From the NCBI GenBank assembly GCA_944380635.1, contig CALWID010000021.1, positions 1 to 44,183 on the forward strand: 44,183 nt of DNA, given 5' to 3'. The notes under the pieces were generated by a model. That model had not been told where the DNA came from and did no database searches. It saw nothing but the letters and a program-made list of their open reading frames with translations. Of this stretch, positions 24,089 to 32,906 are shown one piece after another. How positions within the stretch are numbered: position 1 is the stretch's first letter; every line of letters starts with the position of its first letter. Position numbers and translations under genes: made by a program. The DNA is from an uncultured Eubacterium sp. (lineage in GTDB: Bacteria > Bacillota > Clostridia > Oscillospirales > Acutalibacteraceae).

Positions 24089-25105
24089 TCACGCTCTTGC
24101 AACCATTTCGCCGTATTTTTCCTTACTTTCCTTAATAAACAGTTCCACCTGCTTTGCGGACGGCATAGCGTCTGAACAACTGTGCGCCGAAATCAAAATG
24201 GACGCTGACGCAGAGCCGAATTCAAGGCAATCAATCATTTCTTTGCCCTGAAGAAGGCTGTAAAGGAATGCGGAGCCGTAACCGTCGCCGCCGCCGAAAC
24301 CTTTAAGAACAACTGCGGGGAAAGGTTTGATAGTATAATATTTACCGTCATTCGTATAGGCGGTAGAGCCTTCTTTGCCGTGCTTGATAACGCAGATTGA
24401 GGCGCCGAATGACTGCCAATACTGAGCGGACTCCTTGTCTGAACTCTTCACGCCGACAATGCCTTCCGTTAAATCAAACTCCTCGCGGGAGCCCATTATA
24501 ACATCGGCATACTGAGCGGCAAGGCTGTAATAAACAGCGATTTCATCCTTTGATTTCCATGTGTATTCACGGTAATCAATATCAAAAATAATTCTTACAT
24601 TATTTTTCTTTGCAAGCATCATTGCCTTAAAGCAAGCCTCTCTTGACGGGCTTTTGGCAAGTGCCGTTCCGCTTATAACAATTGCTTTTGCACTGCTTAC
24701 ATATTCTTCGTCCACATCGGCAGGGTCAAGGCAGAAATCCGCAACATTATCGCGATACATAAGGATAGAAGACTCTTCCTTAGAAAGAATTTCGGTAAAA
24801 GTAAGCCCTATTTTTTCGCCGTTCTTAGCGCGGGTAACATGGCTTGTGTCTATCCCCTCTTTTTCAAAATAATCAACTACGAAATCGCCGAACTGGTCAT
24901 CGGAAACGCATCCGAGAAAACCAACTTTACAACCAAGGCGGGCAAGTCCCACGGCGATATTCGCAGGCGAGCCGCCTACATATTTGTTGAAATTTGACGA
25001 TTCCGAAAGCGGCATATACATATCCGTAGGGTTAAAATCAATAGCGATTCTGCCCACTGGGATAAAATCAATAGGTTTTGTCATATCAAATTCTATGTAT
25101 TTCAT
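24089..25105 (-). CDS. iolC: 5-dehydro-2-deoxygluconokinase (IolC-like PfkB kinase)
   Basis: Phosphorylates 2-deoxy-5-keto-D-gluconate to its 6-phosphate in myo-inositol breakdown. The 338-residue PfkB-fold sequence begins with FIPVGRIAIDFNP, as in IolC proteins. It has GGSPANIAVGLARLG (44-58) and the catalytic GGGDGYGSAF (271-280) with D274, where most PfkB kinases read GAGD. SD GGAGT precedes the ATG. It starts 26 nt after iolJ, so the two form an operon joining consecutive steps. Other inositol genes are absent nearby. Confidence 0.9.
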   Translation of the reverse strand: MKYIEFDMTKPIDFIPVGRIAIDFNPTDMYMPLSESSNFNKYVGGSPANIAVGLARLGCKVGFLGCVSDDQFGDFVVDYFEKEGIDTSHVTRAKNGEKIGLTFTEILSKEESSILMYRDNVADFCLDPADVDEEYVSSAKAIVISGTALAKSPSREACFKAMMLAKKNNVRIIFDIDYREYTWKSKDEIAVYYSLAAQYADVIMGSREEFDLTEGIVGVKSSDKESAQYWQSFGASICVIKHGKEGSTAYTNDGKYYTIKPFPAVVLKGFGGGDGYGSAFLYSLLQGKEMIDCLEFGSASASILISAHSCSDAMPSAKQVELFIKESKEKYGEMVARA

Positions 25106-25131
25106 AATTTTTACTCCTTAAATGCGCCTGA

Positions 25132-25974
25132 TTACGCTTTATTATCAGTGCCGAAGATAAGAATGTGGCGTTTTGCATTCTGATAAGCACCCTCGACTTC
25201 CGCAGCCTGAAGGTCATAATAGCCTGACACCTTATTTTCATTATAACAGTCATGTACGGTTTTTTCAACAGAATCAAAAGTTGCCGTGGCAATATTAATC
25301 TTTTTTATACCGGTTTCAGCACAACGCCTGAAATCATCCGGGCTGATGCCGGTGCCGCCGTGAAGAACAAGCGGAACGCTGACTCTTTTTGCACATTCCT
25401 CCAAAATATCAAATCTGAGTTTTGGGGCGGATTTATAATTCCCGTGAGCATTTCCGATTGCAACGGCAAGCGCGTCCACAGCCGTTTCAGCGGCGAATTT
25501 AACGGCGTCATCAGGTTTGGTGCAGTTTATTGCTATATCCTCACTGCCGTCCTCTGAGCCGCCCACACAGCCTATTTCAGCCTCTGTTGCGGCGCCGTAC
25601 TGCTTTGCCATAGAAACTATCTTTTTAGTTTGAGCAATATTTTCTTCAAGCGGAAGATGACTGCCGTCAAACATTACGGAAGTAAAACCGAGTTCAAGCG
25701 CGGTATGAATCATCTTTTCTGTTTTACCATGGTCAAAATGGACGGCAACAGGCGTTTTTGCGTTCTTTGCCGCCGCCACCATCAGCGGGCCTATCAATTC
25801 AAGCGGCGACTGTTTTAATCTTACCTCGGCAATCTGTAAAATTACAGGCGCATTCAGTTCCTGAGCCGCTTTCAAAACGCCGAGCACCATTTCCATATTA
25901 GCAATGGAAAAGGAGCCAACAGCGTAATTACCTTTTTGCGCGTTTGCAAGCAGGGTGCGCATATTAACAAGCAT
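25132..25974 (-). CDS. iolJ: class II aldolase, IolJ/FbaA family (6-phospho-5-dehydro-2-deoxy-D-gluconate aldolase likely)
   Basis: A zinc-dependent class II aldolase of 280 residues, the usual length. The catalytic D81 and Zn ligand H82 are in VHFDHGK; H177 (GNAHGNYK) and H205 (LHGGTG) complete the metal site. The KINIATATF segment holds the phosphate-binding residues. Fructose-bisphosphate aldolase and IolJ are close relatives. Its partnership with iolC favours IolJ, which splits the phosphorylated keto-deoxygluconate into DHAP and malonate semialdehyde. AAGGAG lies before the ATG. The start is only 23 nt from the 3' end of rnpB. Confidence 0.86.
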   Translation of the reverse strand: MLVNMRTLLANAQKGNYAVGSFSIANMEMVLGVLKAAQELNAPVILQIAEVRLKQSPLELIGPLMVAAAKNAKTPVAVHFDHGKTEKMIHTALELGFTSVMFDGSHLPLEENIAQTKKIVSMAKQYGAATEAEIGCVGGSEDGSEDIAINCTKPDDAVKFAAETAVDALAVAIGNAHGNYKSAPKLRFDILEECAKRVSVPLVLHGGTGISPDDFRRCAETGIKKINIATATFDSVEKTVHDCYNENKVSGYYDLQAAEVEGAYQNAKRHILIFGTDNKA

Positions 25975-25997
25975 AACAATTACTCCTTAAAAATATA

Positions 25998-26329
25998 AAA
26001 CGGGTCGGTCTGTAAGCCGAGTTCTGTTATCGGCAGCCATCTATCTCGACGCGCCATTGCTGACGCGCTCCAGCCACATTTCGGGATTATGTGTCGAGCA
26101 AACAACCTCCCAGTCTGTGTTGCAGCGGATAGGGTTTACATGGCAGCGGATGTCTCCACCCGCTCGGTGAGCTCTTACCTCGCCTTTCCACCCTTACCGT
26201 TTTCACGGCGGTATATCTCTGTTGCACTTTCCCTAAGGTTTCCCTCGGCGGCCGTTAGCCGTTATCCTGCTCTGCGCTGCTCGGACTTTCCTCACATTTT
26301 AAAATGCGCGGCTGCCCGACCGGCCCGTT
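25998..26329 (-). ncRNA. rnpB: RNase P RNA, bacterial class A
   Basis: The catalytic RNA that matures tRNA 5' ends. On the reverse strand the 5' helix P1 (ACGGGCCGGTC) pairs with the 3' GACCGACCCGT. The universally conserved GAGGAAAGTCC is at 26283-26293, the GGAAAGTGCAACAGAGA block follows, and the 3' part holds AGATAGATGGCTGCC and ACAGAACTCGGCTTACAG. Length (about 330 nt) and P-helix order fit the A type. No separate U-run terminator is seen before iolJ. Confidence 0.96.
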
Positions 26330-26336
26330 TTTTAAT

Positions 26337-26365
26337 ATTTTAAAATATAAATCAAAAAGTGTCAA
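26337..26365 (-). promoter_or_regulatory. rnpB promoter
   Basis: Reverse strand: consensus -35 TTGACA (26360-26365), 17-bp spacer, -10 TAAAAT (26337-26342). The predicted start coincides with the 5' end of RNase P RNA near 26329. Confidence 0.88.
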
Positions 26366-26393
26366 TAATTTTATAAAGGTTTTATTAAGGCTG

Positions 26394-26422
26394 TTGCAAA
26401 GAATAATAAAATATTGTAATAT
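26394..26422 (+). promoter_or_regulatory. promoter of the LCP gene
   Basis: Forward strand: -35 TTGCAA (26394-26399), 17-bp spacer, -10 TAATAT (26417-26422). It is back to back with the rnpB promoter and gives a short leader with AGGTGA before the ATG. Confidence 0.6.
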
Positions 26423-26439
26423 TGATAAGAGGTGATTGA

Positions 26440-27750
26440 ATGGCGCCGAGAAATTTTAATGACGACAGAGACCGCACCGTGCCGCCCGAAGAAGATTATT
26501 ACGGCAAAGCGCCTGTTGATTTGAATTTTAACAGCAGAGAAAGCAAAGCGGACGACGAAGGCGGTATTAACCCTGCGGCTGAATACGAAAAATACTACGG
26601 CGGGCAAAGCGAAAGCCAAAGAAATTCCGGCACGCCTGAGTATCAGCGTAATAACAAAAGCGCAAAGCCTTACAACAGCCGGCAGACTCGGGATTCCTAT
26701 TCGAGGGACGATTTAAGATATTCGCCGGAAGCGGCTAAAAAAAGCAGTGCCGCTAAATCCGCTCAAAAAGGTAAAAATAAAAAAGCAAAAAAGAAAAATC
26801 CAGCGCCTAAAATATTAACAGGCGTTATTGCGGTTGTACTTGTGTTAGTAATTGCCGCAACGGCAATGGTGGAATCGGTGCTTGGCAAAGTCAATTATGA
26901 CGAAAAAGAGGACAACCAATATGTTTCCTCAAGCGAACTGATGTCATCATCAAAAGTAACGAACATACTTTTGCTCGGCGTTGACGCAAGAGCGGATGAC
27001 GAGGACGAAGCAAGCCGCGCTGACTCAATGATGCTTATATCTTTTGACAGAGAACACGGCTGCATAAAAATGACTTCTTTTTTGCGTGATTCCTGGATAT
27101 ACATTCCCGTTGCGGACAGAAAACAAAGGCTGAACGCAGCATGCACTTACGGCGGTTACAGTGGAGTTGTTGACACTATTGAATACAACTTCGGCATTAA
27201 TATTGACGGATATGTTGTTGCTGATTTTGAAATGTTTAAAATCATGGTGGACAGTATCGGCGGCGTTGAAGTTGAAGTAACCGAGGAAGAGGCAAAGGAA
27301 GTAACGAACCACCCGGGAAGATACGGAAATGTTACGCTCGACGCCGGTACATACAAATTAACCGGCGAACAGGCTCTGGCTTATTGCCGAATAAGGAAAA
27401 TAGATACTGACTGGAAAAGAACAGAGCGCCAAAGAACGGTTATTGAGGCAATTATAAAGGGTGTAGTTTCCGGCGGGCCGGTCAGCGCTTACAAAGCGGC
27501 AAGCAGCGTTGCCCCGTACATTGAAACAGACCTTTCAAAAGGCGAAATCAGAGGGCTTGTTTTTGACGCACTGATGTGCGTTGGAGGAGGATTTGAGCAA
27601 AATTCCTGCCCGTTTGACGGCACATGGGAATATGCAACACACGGGGGAGCCTCCGTTATTGACCTTGATGTAGATGAAAACAAGACTAAACTGATTGATT
27701 ATATTTATAATTCAGATAAAACTGACGAAAGCGAAACTACCGAGGAATAG
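26440..27750 (+). CDS. LytR-CpsA-Psr (LCP) family cell-wall glycopolymer ligase
   Basis: LCP proteins transfer wall teichoic acids or polysaccharides from lipid carriers to peptidoglycan outside the cell. Residues 1-122 form a charged, repetitive cytoplasmic tail rich in Asp, Glu, Lys and Asn; a transmembrane helix follows at about 125-143. The LCP domain begins at NILLLGVDAR (174-183) and has the conserved charged set: SRADSMMLIS (D194), FLRDSW (R215, D216) and QRLNAA. ALAYCRIRKID..W.R..RQR is the usual late block. The cytoplasmic tail is long for the family. It is monocistronic, with a strong terminator beyond. Confidence 0.93.
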   Translation: MAPRNFNDDRDRTVPPEEDYYGKAPVDLNFNSRESKADDEGGINPAAEYEKYYGGQSESQRNSGTPEYQRNNKSAKPYNSRQTRDSYSRDDLRYSPEAAKKSSAAKSAQKGKNKKAKKKNPAPKILTGVIAVVLVLVIAATAMVESVLGKVNYDEKEDNQYVSSSELMSSSKVTNILLLGVDARADDEDEASRADSMMLISFDREHGCIKMTSFLRDSWIYIPVADRKQRLNAACTYGGYSGVVDTIEYNFGINIDGYVVADFEMFKIMVDSIGGVEVEVTEEEAKEVTNHPGRYGNVTLDAGTYKLTGEQALAYCRIRKIDTDWKRTERQRTVIEAIIKGVVSGGPVSAYKAASSVAPYIETDLSKGEIRGLVFDALMCVGGGFEQNSCPFDGTWEYATHGGASVIDLDVDENKTKLIDYIYNSDKTDESETTEE

Positions 27751-27827
27751 AAATTAAAAATTATTTAGTTTTTTTAACACAAAAATAAAATCAGTTTATT
27801 TCAAATTGAATTAAACAGGTAATTGAT

Positions 27828-27868
27828 AAAACCTCCCGCGGCAAGAAAATGCCGCAGGAGGTTTTTTA
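27828..27868 (+). terminator. intrinsic terminator of the LCP gene
   Basis: ACCTCCCGCGGCA (27831-27843) and TGCCGCAGGAGGT (27850-27862) form a 13-bp stem with one mismatch, followed by TTTTTT. The 27869-28004 interval holds only the short direct repeat listed separately. Confidence 0.92.
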
Positions 27869-27955
27869 TTGCCGATTTTTGATTAATGCTTAAATCATAT
27901 TTGAATATAGGCTATTCGTAAACATAAGTTATTCAGAAATATATAATATGCAACA

Positions 27956-27998
27956 CTTAGGTTAAAACAATGCAATTATACAACCGCTTAGGTTAAAA
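27956..27998. repeat. short direct repeat
   Basis: CTTAGGTTAAAA occurs at 27956-27967 and again at 27987-27998, both preceded by CAAC within a few bases. It lies in a gene-free AT-rich gap; no function is apparent. Confidence 0.5.
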
Positions 27999-28004
27999 AC
28001 AAAC

Positions 28005-28033
28005 AAAAAAACTCCCCTCTTTGCAGAGGGGAG
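28005..28033 (-). terminator. intrinsic terminator after the 44-residue peptide gene
   Basis: CTCCCCTCT (28012-28020) and AGAGGGGAG (28025-28033) form a perfect 9-bp stem with a 4-nt loop. On the reverse strand it is followed by seven Ts. It closes the giant secreted protein / small peptide operon. Confidence 0.93.
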
Positions 28034-28057
28034 AAAATTATAACTTTTATTTTTAAA

Positions 28058-28192
28058 TCATCCAAAGACATCCAAATCGCCGTAATCATCGCCGTCGCCG
28101 AGATTAGGCTCGGAGGGACTTGTGAACAATGAATCTGAAGGAAAATCATATTTACGAATATTGATTTCCGGTTCTTCATAAATTAATTTCAT
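28058..28192 (-). CDS. 44-residue peptide with YxxPxI leader-like motif, unknown function
   Basis: A small gene just before the terminator and 17 nt after the giant secreted protein's stop. AAAAAGGAGG lies 9 nt upstream of the ATG at 28192, an excellent ribosome site. The product starts MKLIYEEPEINIRKYDF and ends in an acidic, Gly-rich tail (GDGDDYGDLDVFG). It has no signal peptide or membrane helix and no Cys. The Y-x-x-P-x-I pattern resembles the leader motif recognised by RRE/PqqD-like domains in lasso and other peptide systems. Many Clostridia encode short proteins of this general form. Whether it is a precursor peptide is speculation. A 63-residue frame on the same strand (27988-28179) has no ribosome site and runs through the terminator. 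Confidence 0.8.
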   Translation of the reverse strand: MKLIYEEPEINIRKYDFPSDSLFTSPSEPNLGDGDDYGDLDVFG

Positions 28193-28209
28193 AAACTGAC
28201 TCCTCCTTT

Positions 28210-31200
28210 TTAAGCAATAGGCGCCTGAGTTATAACATCAGAATAAGTATAATACTCATTGCCCGCATTGTCAACATAAATTACATAAGCAACTACAGAA
28301 GCACTTGGATACATAGTAGTACTGTTGAAGCTTACAGTAAACTGATTTCCGTTTTGACCCTCATTTGTGTAATGAGAAGCAGAAAGGTTAAATATCTGAT
28401 TAGCAGTACTGATGTCTGCAAGACTAACATCTGAATTGAACGGATCTAATCTGTCAAGTACAAAACCATAAGACTTAATTGTTACATCATCAGGTAATGC
28501 AAATGAACCAACAAGATAAACCTTTCCGGCATCACTATCTACAACCGGAGCAGCAACATCAACACTTACAGTTTTTTCAGAAACAGAACTTACTGCCTTA
28601 ACAGTAATATTACGGCAAGCATAGAAACTGTATTCTGAACCGTAGCAAAGAACTTTTCCGTTTTCATTGTTGATATATGCAACGGCATTATCCGCCACCA
28701 GAGTTACCTCTTCATTATAAGAAGCGTGCTGAACATCAATCTGTTCACCGTTTTCATCAACAAGCGTTATAGCATAATCTGTTGGGGAAACATTAGTGAA
28801 ATTAACATATACATCCATATTACCGTTTACAGTTATCTGCGCTTTTGCGCCGGTACCGAGTTCGCTCATATCGGCTCTGTTGTAAAACGCTTCAACTTCA
28901 TAGAACGGGATATTGTAGTACATGTTAAGGTTCTGCGCTCTGATTCTTGAACCGTCTTCCGCATACTGAACATCAATTATGCTGTTAGTCGGAACGCCGT
29001 CAACCATTAGCAGGAAATTAACCTTGCAAAGGTTTGGATCAACTTCTTCCGCTCCCGATGTAGTATAAACTTCAGTATTTCCTCTTACATTAAATGTGTA
29101 TTCGGTATCACTGCACTGATACTTATTGTTAACTTCCGGCTCAAGGTTATCGGTATAAACATATGTGTTCCATGCACACACTTCGTCCGGATTGGTTGGG
29201 TTGGTAACGGTTACGAGATCGCCGTAATGGAATTCTGTTGCCAAATCGGGATCATCAGTATAACTGAAAGTGCCATCCTCTTCCTTAACAACCCAATACT
29301 CATTTTCTTCATAATCTAAAACAAGGATTGTGTAAGGAATCCAGTTTTCAGTTAAAGCGGTGCCGAGAGGCGTGTTATAGTTATCATAATCATAGCCGGT
29401 ATAATCTTTACCGTTTACCGGAACAGTAGTTTCAACGCTTATGCCTTCAACAGCCTGCTGAACAGCAGTTACATCATACGCGTCAGCATTAAGGGTGCTA
29501 ACTCTGTAAAGGTTGGCTTCGTAAACGCTGTCGTCCGCAATGCCGTCCCTAAGAGCAGTTACAGCAGCTTTAATGCTTTCTGTTTGAGCGTCAACAGAGT
29601 TCTGCTCTGTATCAGCAACAGTTAACTGATCTGTTTCTGTATAGTTGTAATAAGAGATTGCGGCAATATCGCTGTCTGCATCGCTGAGGGCAGAAGATTT
29701 GAACTTCATTGAGCCGTCTGCAGAAGCGGTAAGGAGTGCTTCCATTTCAGCCTTAGCGGCATTAAACTCTTCCCAATTTGCAGGAGTATAAAGCAACTGA
29801 CCGCAATATACGCAGGTTCCTGTGCCGTTATCCGTGCAGGCAACATTCAGTTCTTCATAGTCGCCGCGGGAGCAAACAATATTATGAGTTCTTTTGTCAT
29901 TGTTTGAAACATACTGCAAGTCATGATTGAGCATCGGTACTGTTTCAGTATAATCATATCCGCAAAGCGAGCAAATCTTATGAATATAGCCATCGCTTGT
30001 GCAGGTTGCGTCTTTGCAATCATCCTGATCAACGAACTGGTGAGTACCCTCAGTATTTCTCTGAAGATTTTCTTTTGCTTCAAGAAGAGTATCATAACGG
30101 CTCTGTGCATCTGCAACAATGGCGTCATTGGTCATAGACCTGTATTCCATATTTGCCATTGCGGCATTAAGAGCGGTTGTGAAAGCGGACCATGTGCTTT
30201 CAGTGTAGCAATTATAAACATTATTCTGAAGCTTATCTCTGAGCGCAACGGATTCATCAACAAGCGTGATTAAATCGGAAATATCAATAACCGTAACGGT
30301 TTGTTTTGATTCGTCGTTTACACGCTCTCTTGATTCCTGGCCCGAAACGCCGCTGTTTACTCTGATATATTCATAAAGATCAGGAGTAGTGAACGATACG
30401 GCTCTGATACCGCCGTCATTAACGGTTACTCTTGTTTCGCCGAGAATTAAAGTGCCGTCAGTATCCGCAGGAATGTTTACATAATCTGAACCATGAACCG
30501 CCTGATAAGGAGTCTTCATAAGCAAATCATGATATGAAGAGTATGCGCCGGTTGAGCCTGCAATTTCAGCTCCGCCCTCTTTCCAGTAAACGGACATTGA
30601 GCCGTAATCATAATTTACAGTATCCTGGCCGTAACCGCCGAAGCCGAGGCTGTGCAGCTGAACGCCTTTCATACCCATATATTCCCAATGGTTATTAAAT
30701 CTTAAATCATATTCGGTTGTATATATTTGCGAGCCAGGCTCTGTTTTGAAATAAGTAATATCTACAATCTGATTATCAAGATAAGACCTTACATCATCTG
30801 CGTTTTCGCCCGGAGTTGCGCCTATTGACTGGGAAACAACAGTGCCGTCTTCAATAGCGGTAAAGGCATACTGGAGCGAACCGATAGCAGTTACAAGCTG
30901 GGAAAGAACCTCGTTATACTGAGCGATAATTTCGCTCTGAGTGGTGAAATCGGTTTGGTCAAGAGCGTCCATAACCGTTTTTGCATTGTTTACGGCATTT
31001 ATAACTTCGTCATAATTTGAATAAAGTTTACTATCCAAGCCGTTTACATATTCAATAGCAATAGTATAACTTACGCTGATACCGCTGAAAACAAGCGAAG
31101 CATCATGACTTATACGAAGAGCCGCCATAGCGGTTTTAACTTTACCAAGGGTTTCATTATAGATTTCCTGATTTTCGGGAGTATCTAAAAGAGTGATACC

Positions 31201-32733
31201 CAAAGTATAATCGCCGTCTGTATAAAGGCTGAGAGCGTCTTTAATTTCAGTTGTTAAATTATCATATGTATCGGCAACATAATAACTTGCAACAAGATTG
31301 TAATACTCTGCAAAGCACGCATGGAGTTCAGAATCATCAACGCGCTTTTCAGCAGCTCTTAATCCGTTGTAGCCGCTAACCAAGTTATTGTTGGTGGTGG
31401 TTGCGTCTGTAAAATTAATAATGCCCAAAACATTATTTAAAACGGTTGTTGCAGCGTCATAACCGCGTTTGAAAACAGTATATGAATTCGCGTCGTAATA
31501 ACCGTCCGCATTATTACCGGAGGCAACAGCGGTATAAGCCGCATAATTTCTGGCAAGATCAACATAACTTTGGATATTGGTAGTTTGCCTTAAATTATTC
31601 TTTTGATTATTCAATGCGCTTACTGCGCTTGATATAGCGGAAGCGCAGGCGTTTACATCACCCGCCAAATCGGATGTTGAGTTATTGAAATAAGACTGCG
31701 GGTCAAGATTCATAGCAGTTTCAAGCGCGGTGAAATAATTAACAACCTGCGAATAACTGTAAGAGCAAACATCAGCGGCAAGGTTCCGAACAGCATCTAT
31801 AAGAGCCTTATAATTAATTACATAAATACTTGCATTAACATTAAATGTGCCGGAATCGGATGCGTTCGTGTAAGCGAGCCAACTCTGTGAATTATATGTA
31901 AGAGAATATTCATTGCTGCCAAATGAACTTGAATTGCCGTTCCAATACATCGTATTAGAATATCTGGTTGGAGAATACTGGCTAGTATTATTTGCACCAT
32001 TTGGACCGGCATTATCCTGATAGCCAACAAAACTATCATAATTTGTTTGGTAAGCGCCACCTTCGCTGGTACTGTAACCATGCCAATTTTTTCTAAGTTC
32101 AAAACCGCTGATTGTTGGTCTTAAACTTCTTGCATTACAATCCGATGTGCCAAAAGGTCTTCCATAAAACATTGATACCGGAAAAGCCGGAGTACTAACA
32201 CCATCATAAAGCAGAACCGTATTACCATATTGCGCCCCGATAAACAATGTAGAAGCGATACCCAAGAACGATTCGCCATCCAAATTCTCAGTCTGACCAT
32301 AAGGTGCATTATTGCCAACACCGTATGCATAAAGTACATTGGTCATTTCGTCATTTGCAACCAATATATCTTTTGAATAAGAGCCGTCCGCCGCGGAACT
32401 TGCGGTTGCCTGAGCCGGAGTCCATTCCTGCATCTCATTCATTTCAGCCTGAAGCGTATTATAAGCGGTATCAACCTGCTCTGCATCCAAAAGGCCGGCG
32501 GTAACGCCCACATATGTGCGGTAAGCGGAATACCACGCCTCATAGGAATCAACCAGATTAGTATAAACCGTTGTGCCCTCTACCCTTGTTTCATATTGAT
32601 CAAGAAGGGTTTTCAACTCATCCGCGCTATGCTCTGCCGCATAGGAGCTGAAAGGCATTGCGGCAAAGGTGGTGAGCACCATTATTGCTGCAAGAAATGC
32701 AGCAAGAAGCCGCTTAGACTTTTTTGTTTTCAT
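28210..32733 (-). CDS. giant secreted multidomain protein (FIVAR-like helical repeats, beta modules, Cys-rich module)
   Basis: A 1507-residue extracellular protein. The signal peptide (1-33) has KTKKSKR, a hydrophobic core and a YAA cleavage site. Helical FIVAR-like segments (patterns such as AYNTLQAEMNEM and RYDTLLEAKENLQ) occur near 34-105, several times between 330 and 640, and near 860-915. Beta-rich domains lie at about 110-320 and 640-850. A module near 915-1000 has CxxC-type pairs (CSLCGY, CVYCGQ), as in clostridial surface proteins. The C-terminal 400 residues look like immunoglobulin-like strands. No LPXTG signal, SLH, dockerin or transmembrane anchor is seen, and no enzymatic motif is recognised. 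It has a perfect AAGGAGGTAA ribosome site. Confidence 0.82.
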   Translation of the reverse strand: MKTKKSKRLLAAFLAAIMVLTTFAAMPFSSYAAEHSADELKTLLDQYETRVEGTTVYTNLVDSYEAWYSAYRTYVGVTAGLLDAEQVDTAYNTLQAEMNEMQEWTPAQATASSAADGSYSKDILVANDEMTNVLYAYGVGNNAPYGQTENLDGESFLGIASTLFIGAQYGNTVLLYDGVSTPAFPVSMFYGRPFGTSDCNARSLRPTISGFELRKNWHGYSTSEGGAYQTNYDSFVGYQDNAGPNGANNTSQYSPTRYSNTMYWNGNSSSFGSNEYSLTYNSQSWLAYTNASDSGTFNVNASIYVINYKALIDAVRNLAADVCSYSYSQVVNYFTALETAMNLDPQSYFNNSTSDLAGDVNACASAISSAVSALNNQKNNLRQTTNIQSYVDLARNYAAYTAVASGNNADGYYDANSYTVFKRGYDAATTVLNNVLGIINFTDATTTNNNLVSGYNGLRAAEKRVDDSELHACFAEYYNLVASYYVADTYDNLTTEIKDALSLYTDGDYTLGITLLDTPENQEIYNETLGKVKTAMAALRISHDASLVFSGISVSYTIAIEYVNGLDSKLYSNYDEVINAVNNAKTVMDALDQTDFTTQSEIIAQYNEVLSQLVTAIGSLQYAFTAIEDGTVVSQSIGATPGENADDVRSYLDNQIVDITYFKTEPGSQIYTTEYDLRFNNHWEYMGMKGVQLHSLGFGGYGQDTVNYDYGSMSVYWKEGGAEIAGSTGAYSSYHDLLMKTPYQAVHGSDYVNIPADTDGTLILGETRVTVNDGGIRAVSFTTPDLYEYIRVNSGVSGQESRERVNDESKQTVTVIDISDLITLVDESVALRDKLQNNVYNCYTESTWSAFTTALNAAMANMEYRSMTNDAIVADAQSRYDTLLEAKENLQRNTEGTHQFVDQDDCKDATCTSDGYIHKICSLCGYDYTETVPMLNHDLQYVSNNDKRTHNIVCSRGDYEELNVACTDNGTGTCVYCGQLLYTPANWEEFNAAKAEMEALLTASADGSMKFKSSALSDADSDIAAISYYNYTETDQLTVADTEQNSVDAQTESIKAAVTALRDGIADDSVYEANLYRVSTLNADAYDVTAVQQAVEGISVETTVPVNGKDYTGYDYDNYNTPLGTALTENWIPYTILVLDYEENEYWVVKEEDGTFSYTDDPDLATEFHYGDLVTVTNPTNPDEVCAWNTYVYTDNLEPEVNNKYQCSDTEYTFNVRGNTEVYTTSGAEEVDPNLCKVNFLLMVDGVPTNSIIDVQYAEDGSRIRAQNLNMYYNIPFYEVEAFYNRADMSELGTGAKAQITVNGNMDVYVNFTNVSPTDYAITLVDENGEQIDVQHASYNEEVTLVADNAVAYINNENGKVLCYGSEYSFYACRNITVKAVSSVSEKTVSVDVAAPVVDSDAGKVYLVGSFALPDDVTIKSYGFVLDRLDPFNSDVSLADISTANQIFNLSASHYTNEGQNGNQFTVSFNSTTMYPSASVVAYVIYVDNAGNEYYTYSDVITQAPIA

Positions 32734-32871
32734 TAAATTACCTCCTTAAAACTTGCTGAAAAGCAACTCCCAACGGCGAATACACTGACCAATTTGCCCT
32801 GCTGGTTTATAACATTGCTTTTTAGCAAACAGTTCAAAGGGTATACCTACCCTATTGAATAATATTCTACA
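32734..32871 (-). promoter_or_regulatory. structured 5' leader of the giant secreted protein gene
   Basis: About 138 nt lie between the predicted transcription start and the ATG. Three small hairpins are visible: AGGGTA/TACCCT, TTGCT/AGCAA with an AAA loop, and TTGCT/AGCAA with a TTTC loop just before the ribosome site. I could not match it to a known riboswitch. Confidence 0.4.
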
Positions 32872-32877
32872 GCATTA

Positions 32878-32906
32878 ATAATACCACATTGACAATTATA
32901 TGTCAA
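32878..32906 (-). promoter_or_regulatory. promoter of the giant secreted protein gene
   Basis: Reverse strand: -35 TTGACA (32901-32906), 17-bp spacer, -10 TATTAT (32878-32883). The -35 lies in a palindrome, TTGACA-6-TGTCAA, which could be a regulator site. The AT-rich stretch at 32907-33100 shows nothing more. Confidence 0.7.

Noticed and set aside
27988-28179. 63-residue frame on the reverse strand near the small peptide
   Set aside because: It has no ribosome site and runs through the terminator at 28005-28033. The 44-residue frame at 28058-28192 has a near-perfect ribosome site and ends before the terminator.
32734-32871. Cyclic-di-GMP riboswitch before the giant secreted protein, suggested by CAGGGCAAA
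   Set aside because: Only that short string matches; the GACGCAAAGC part and the overall helix order of the family are missing.
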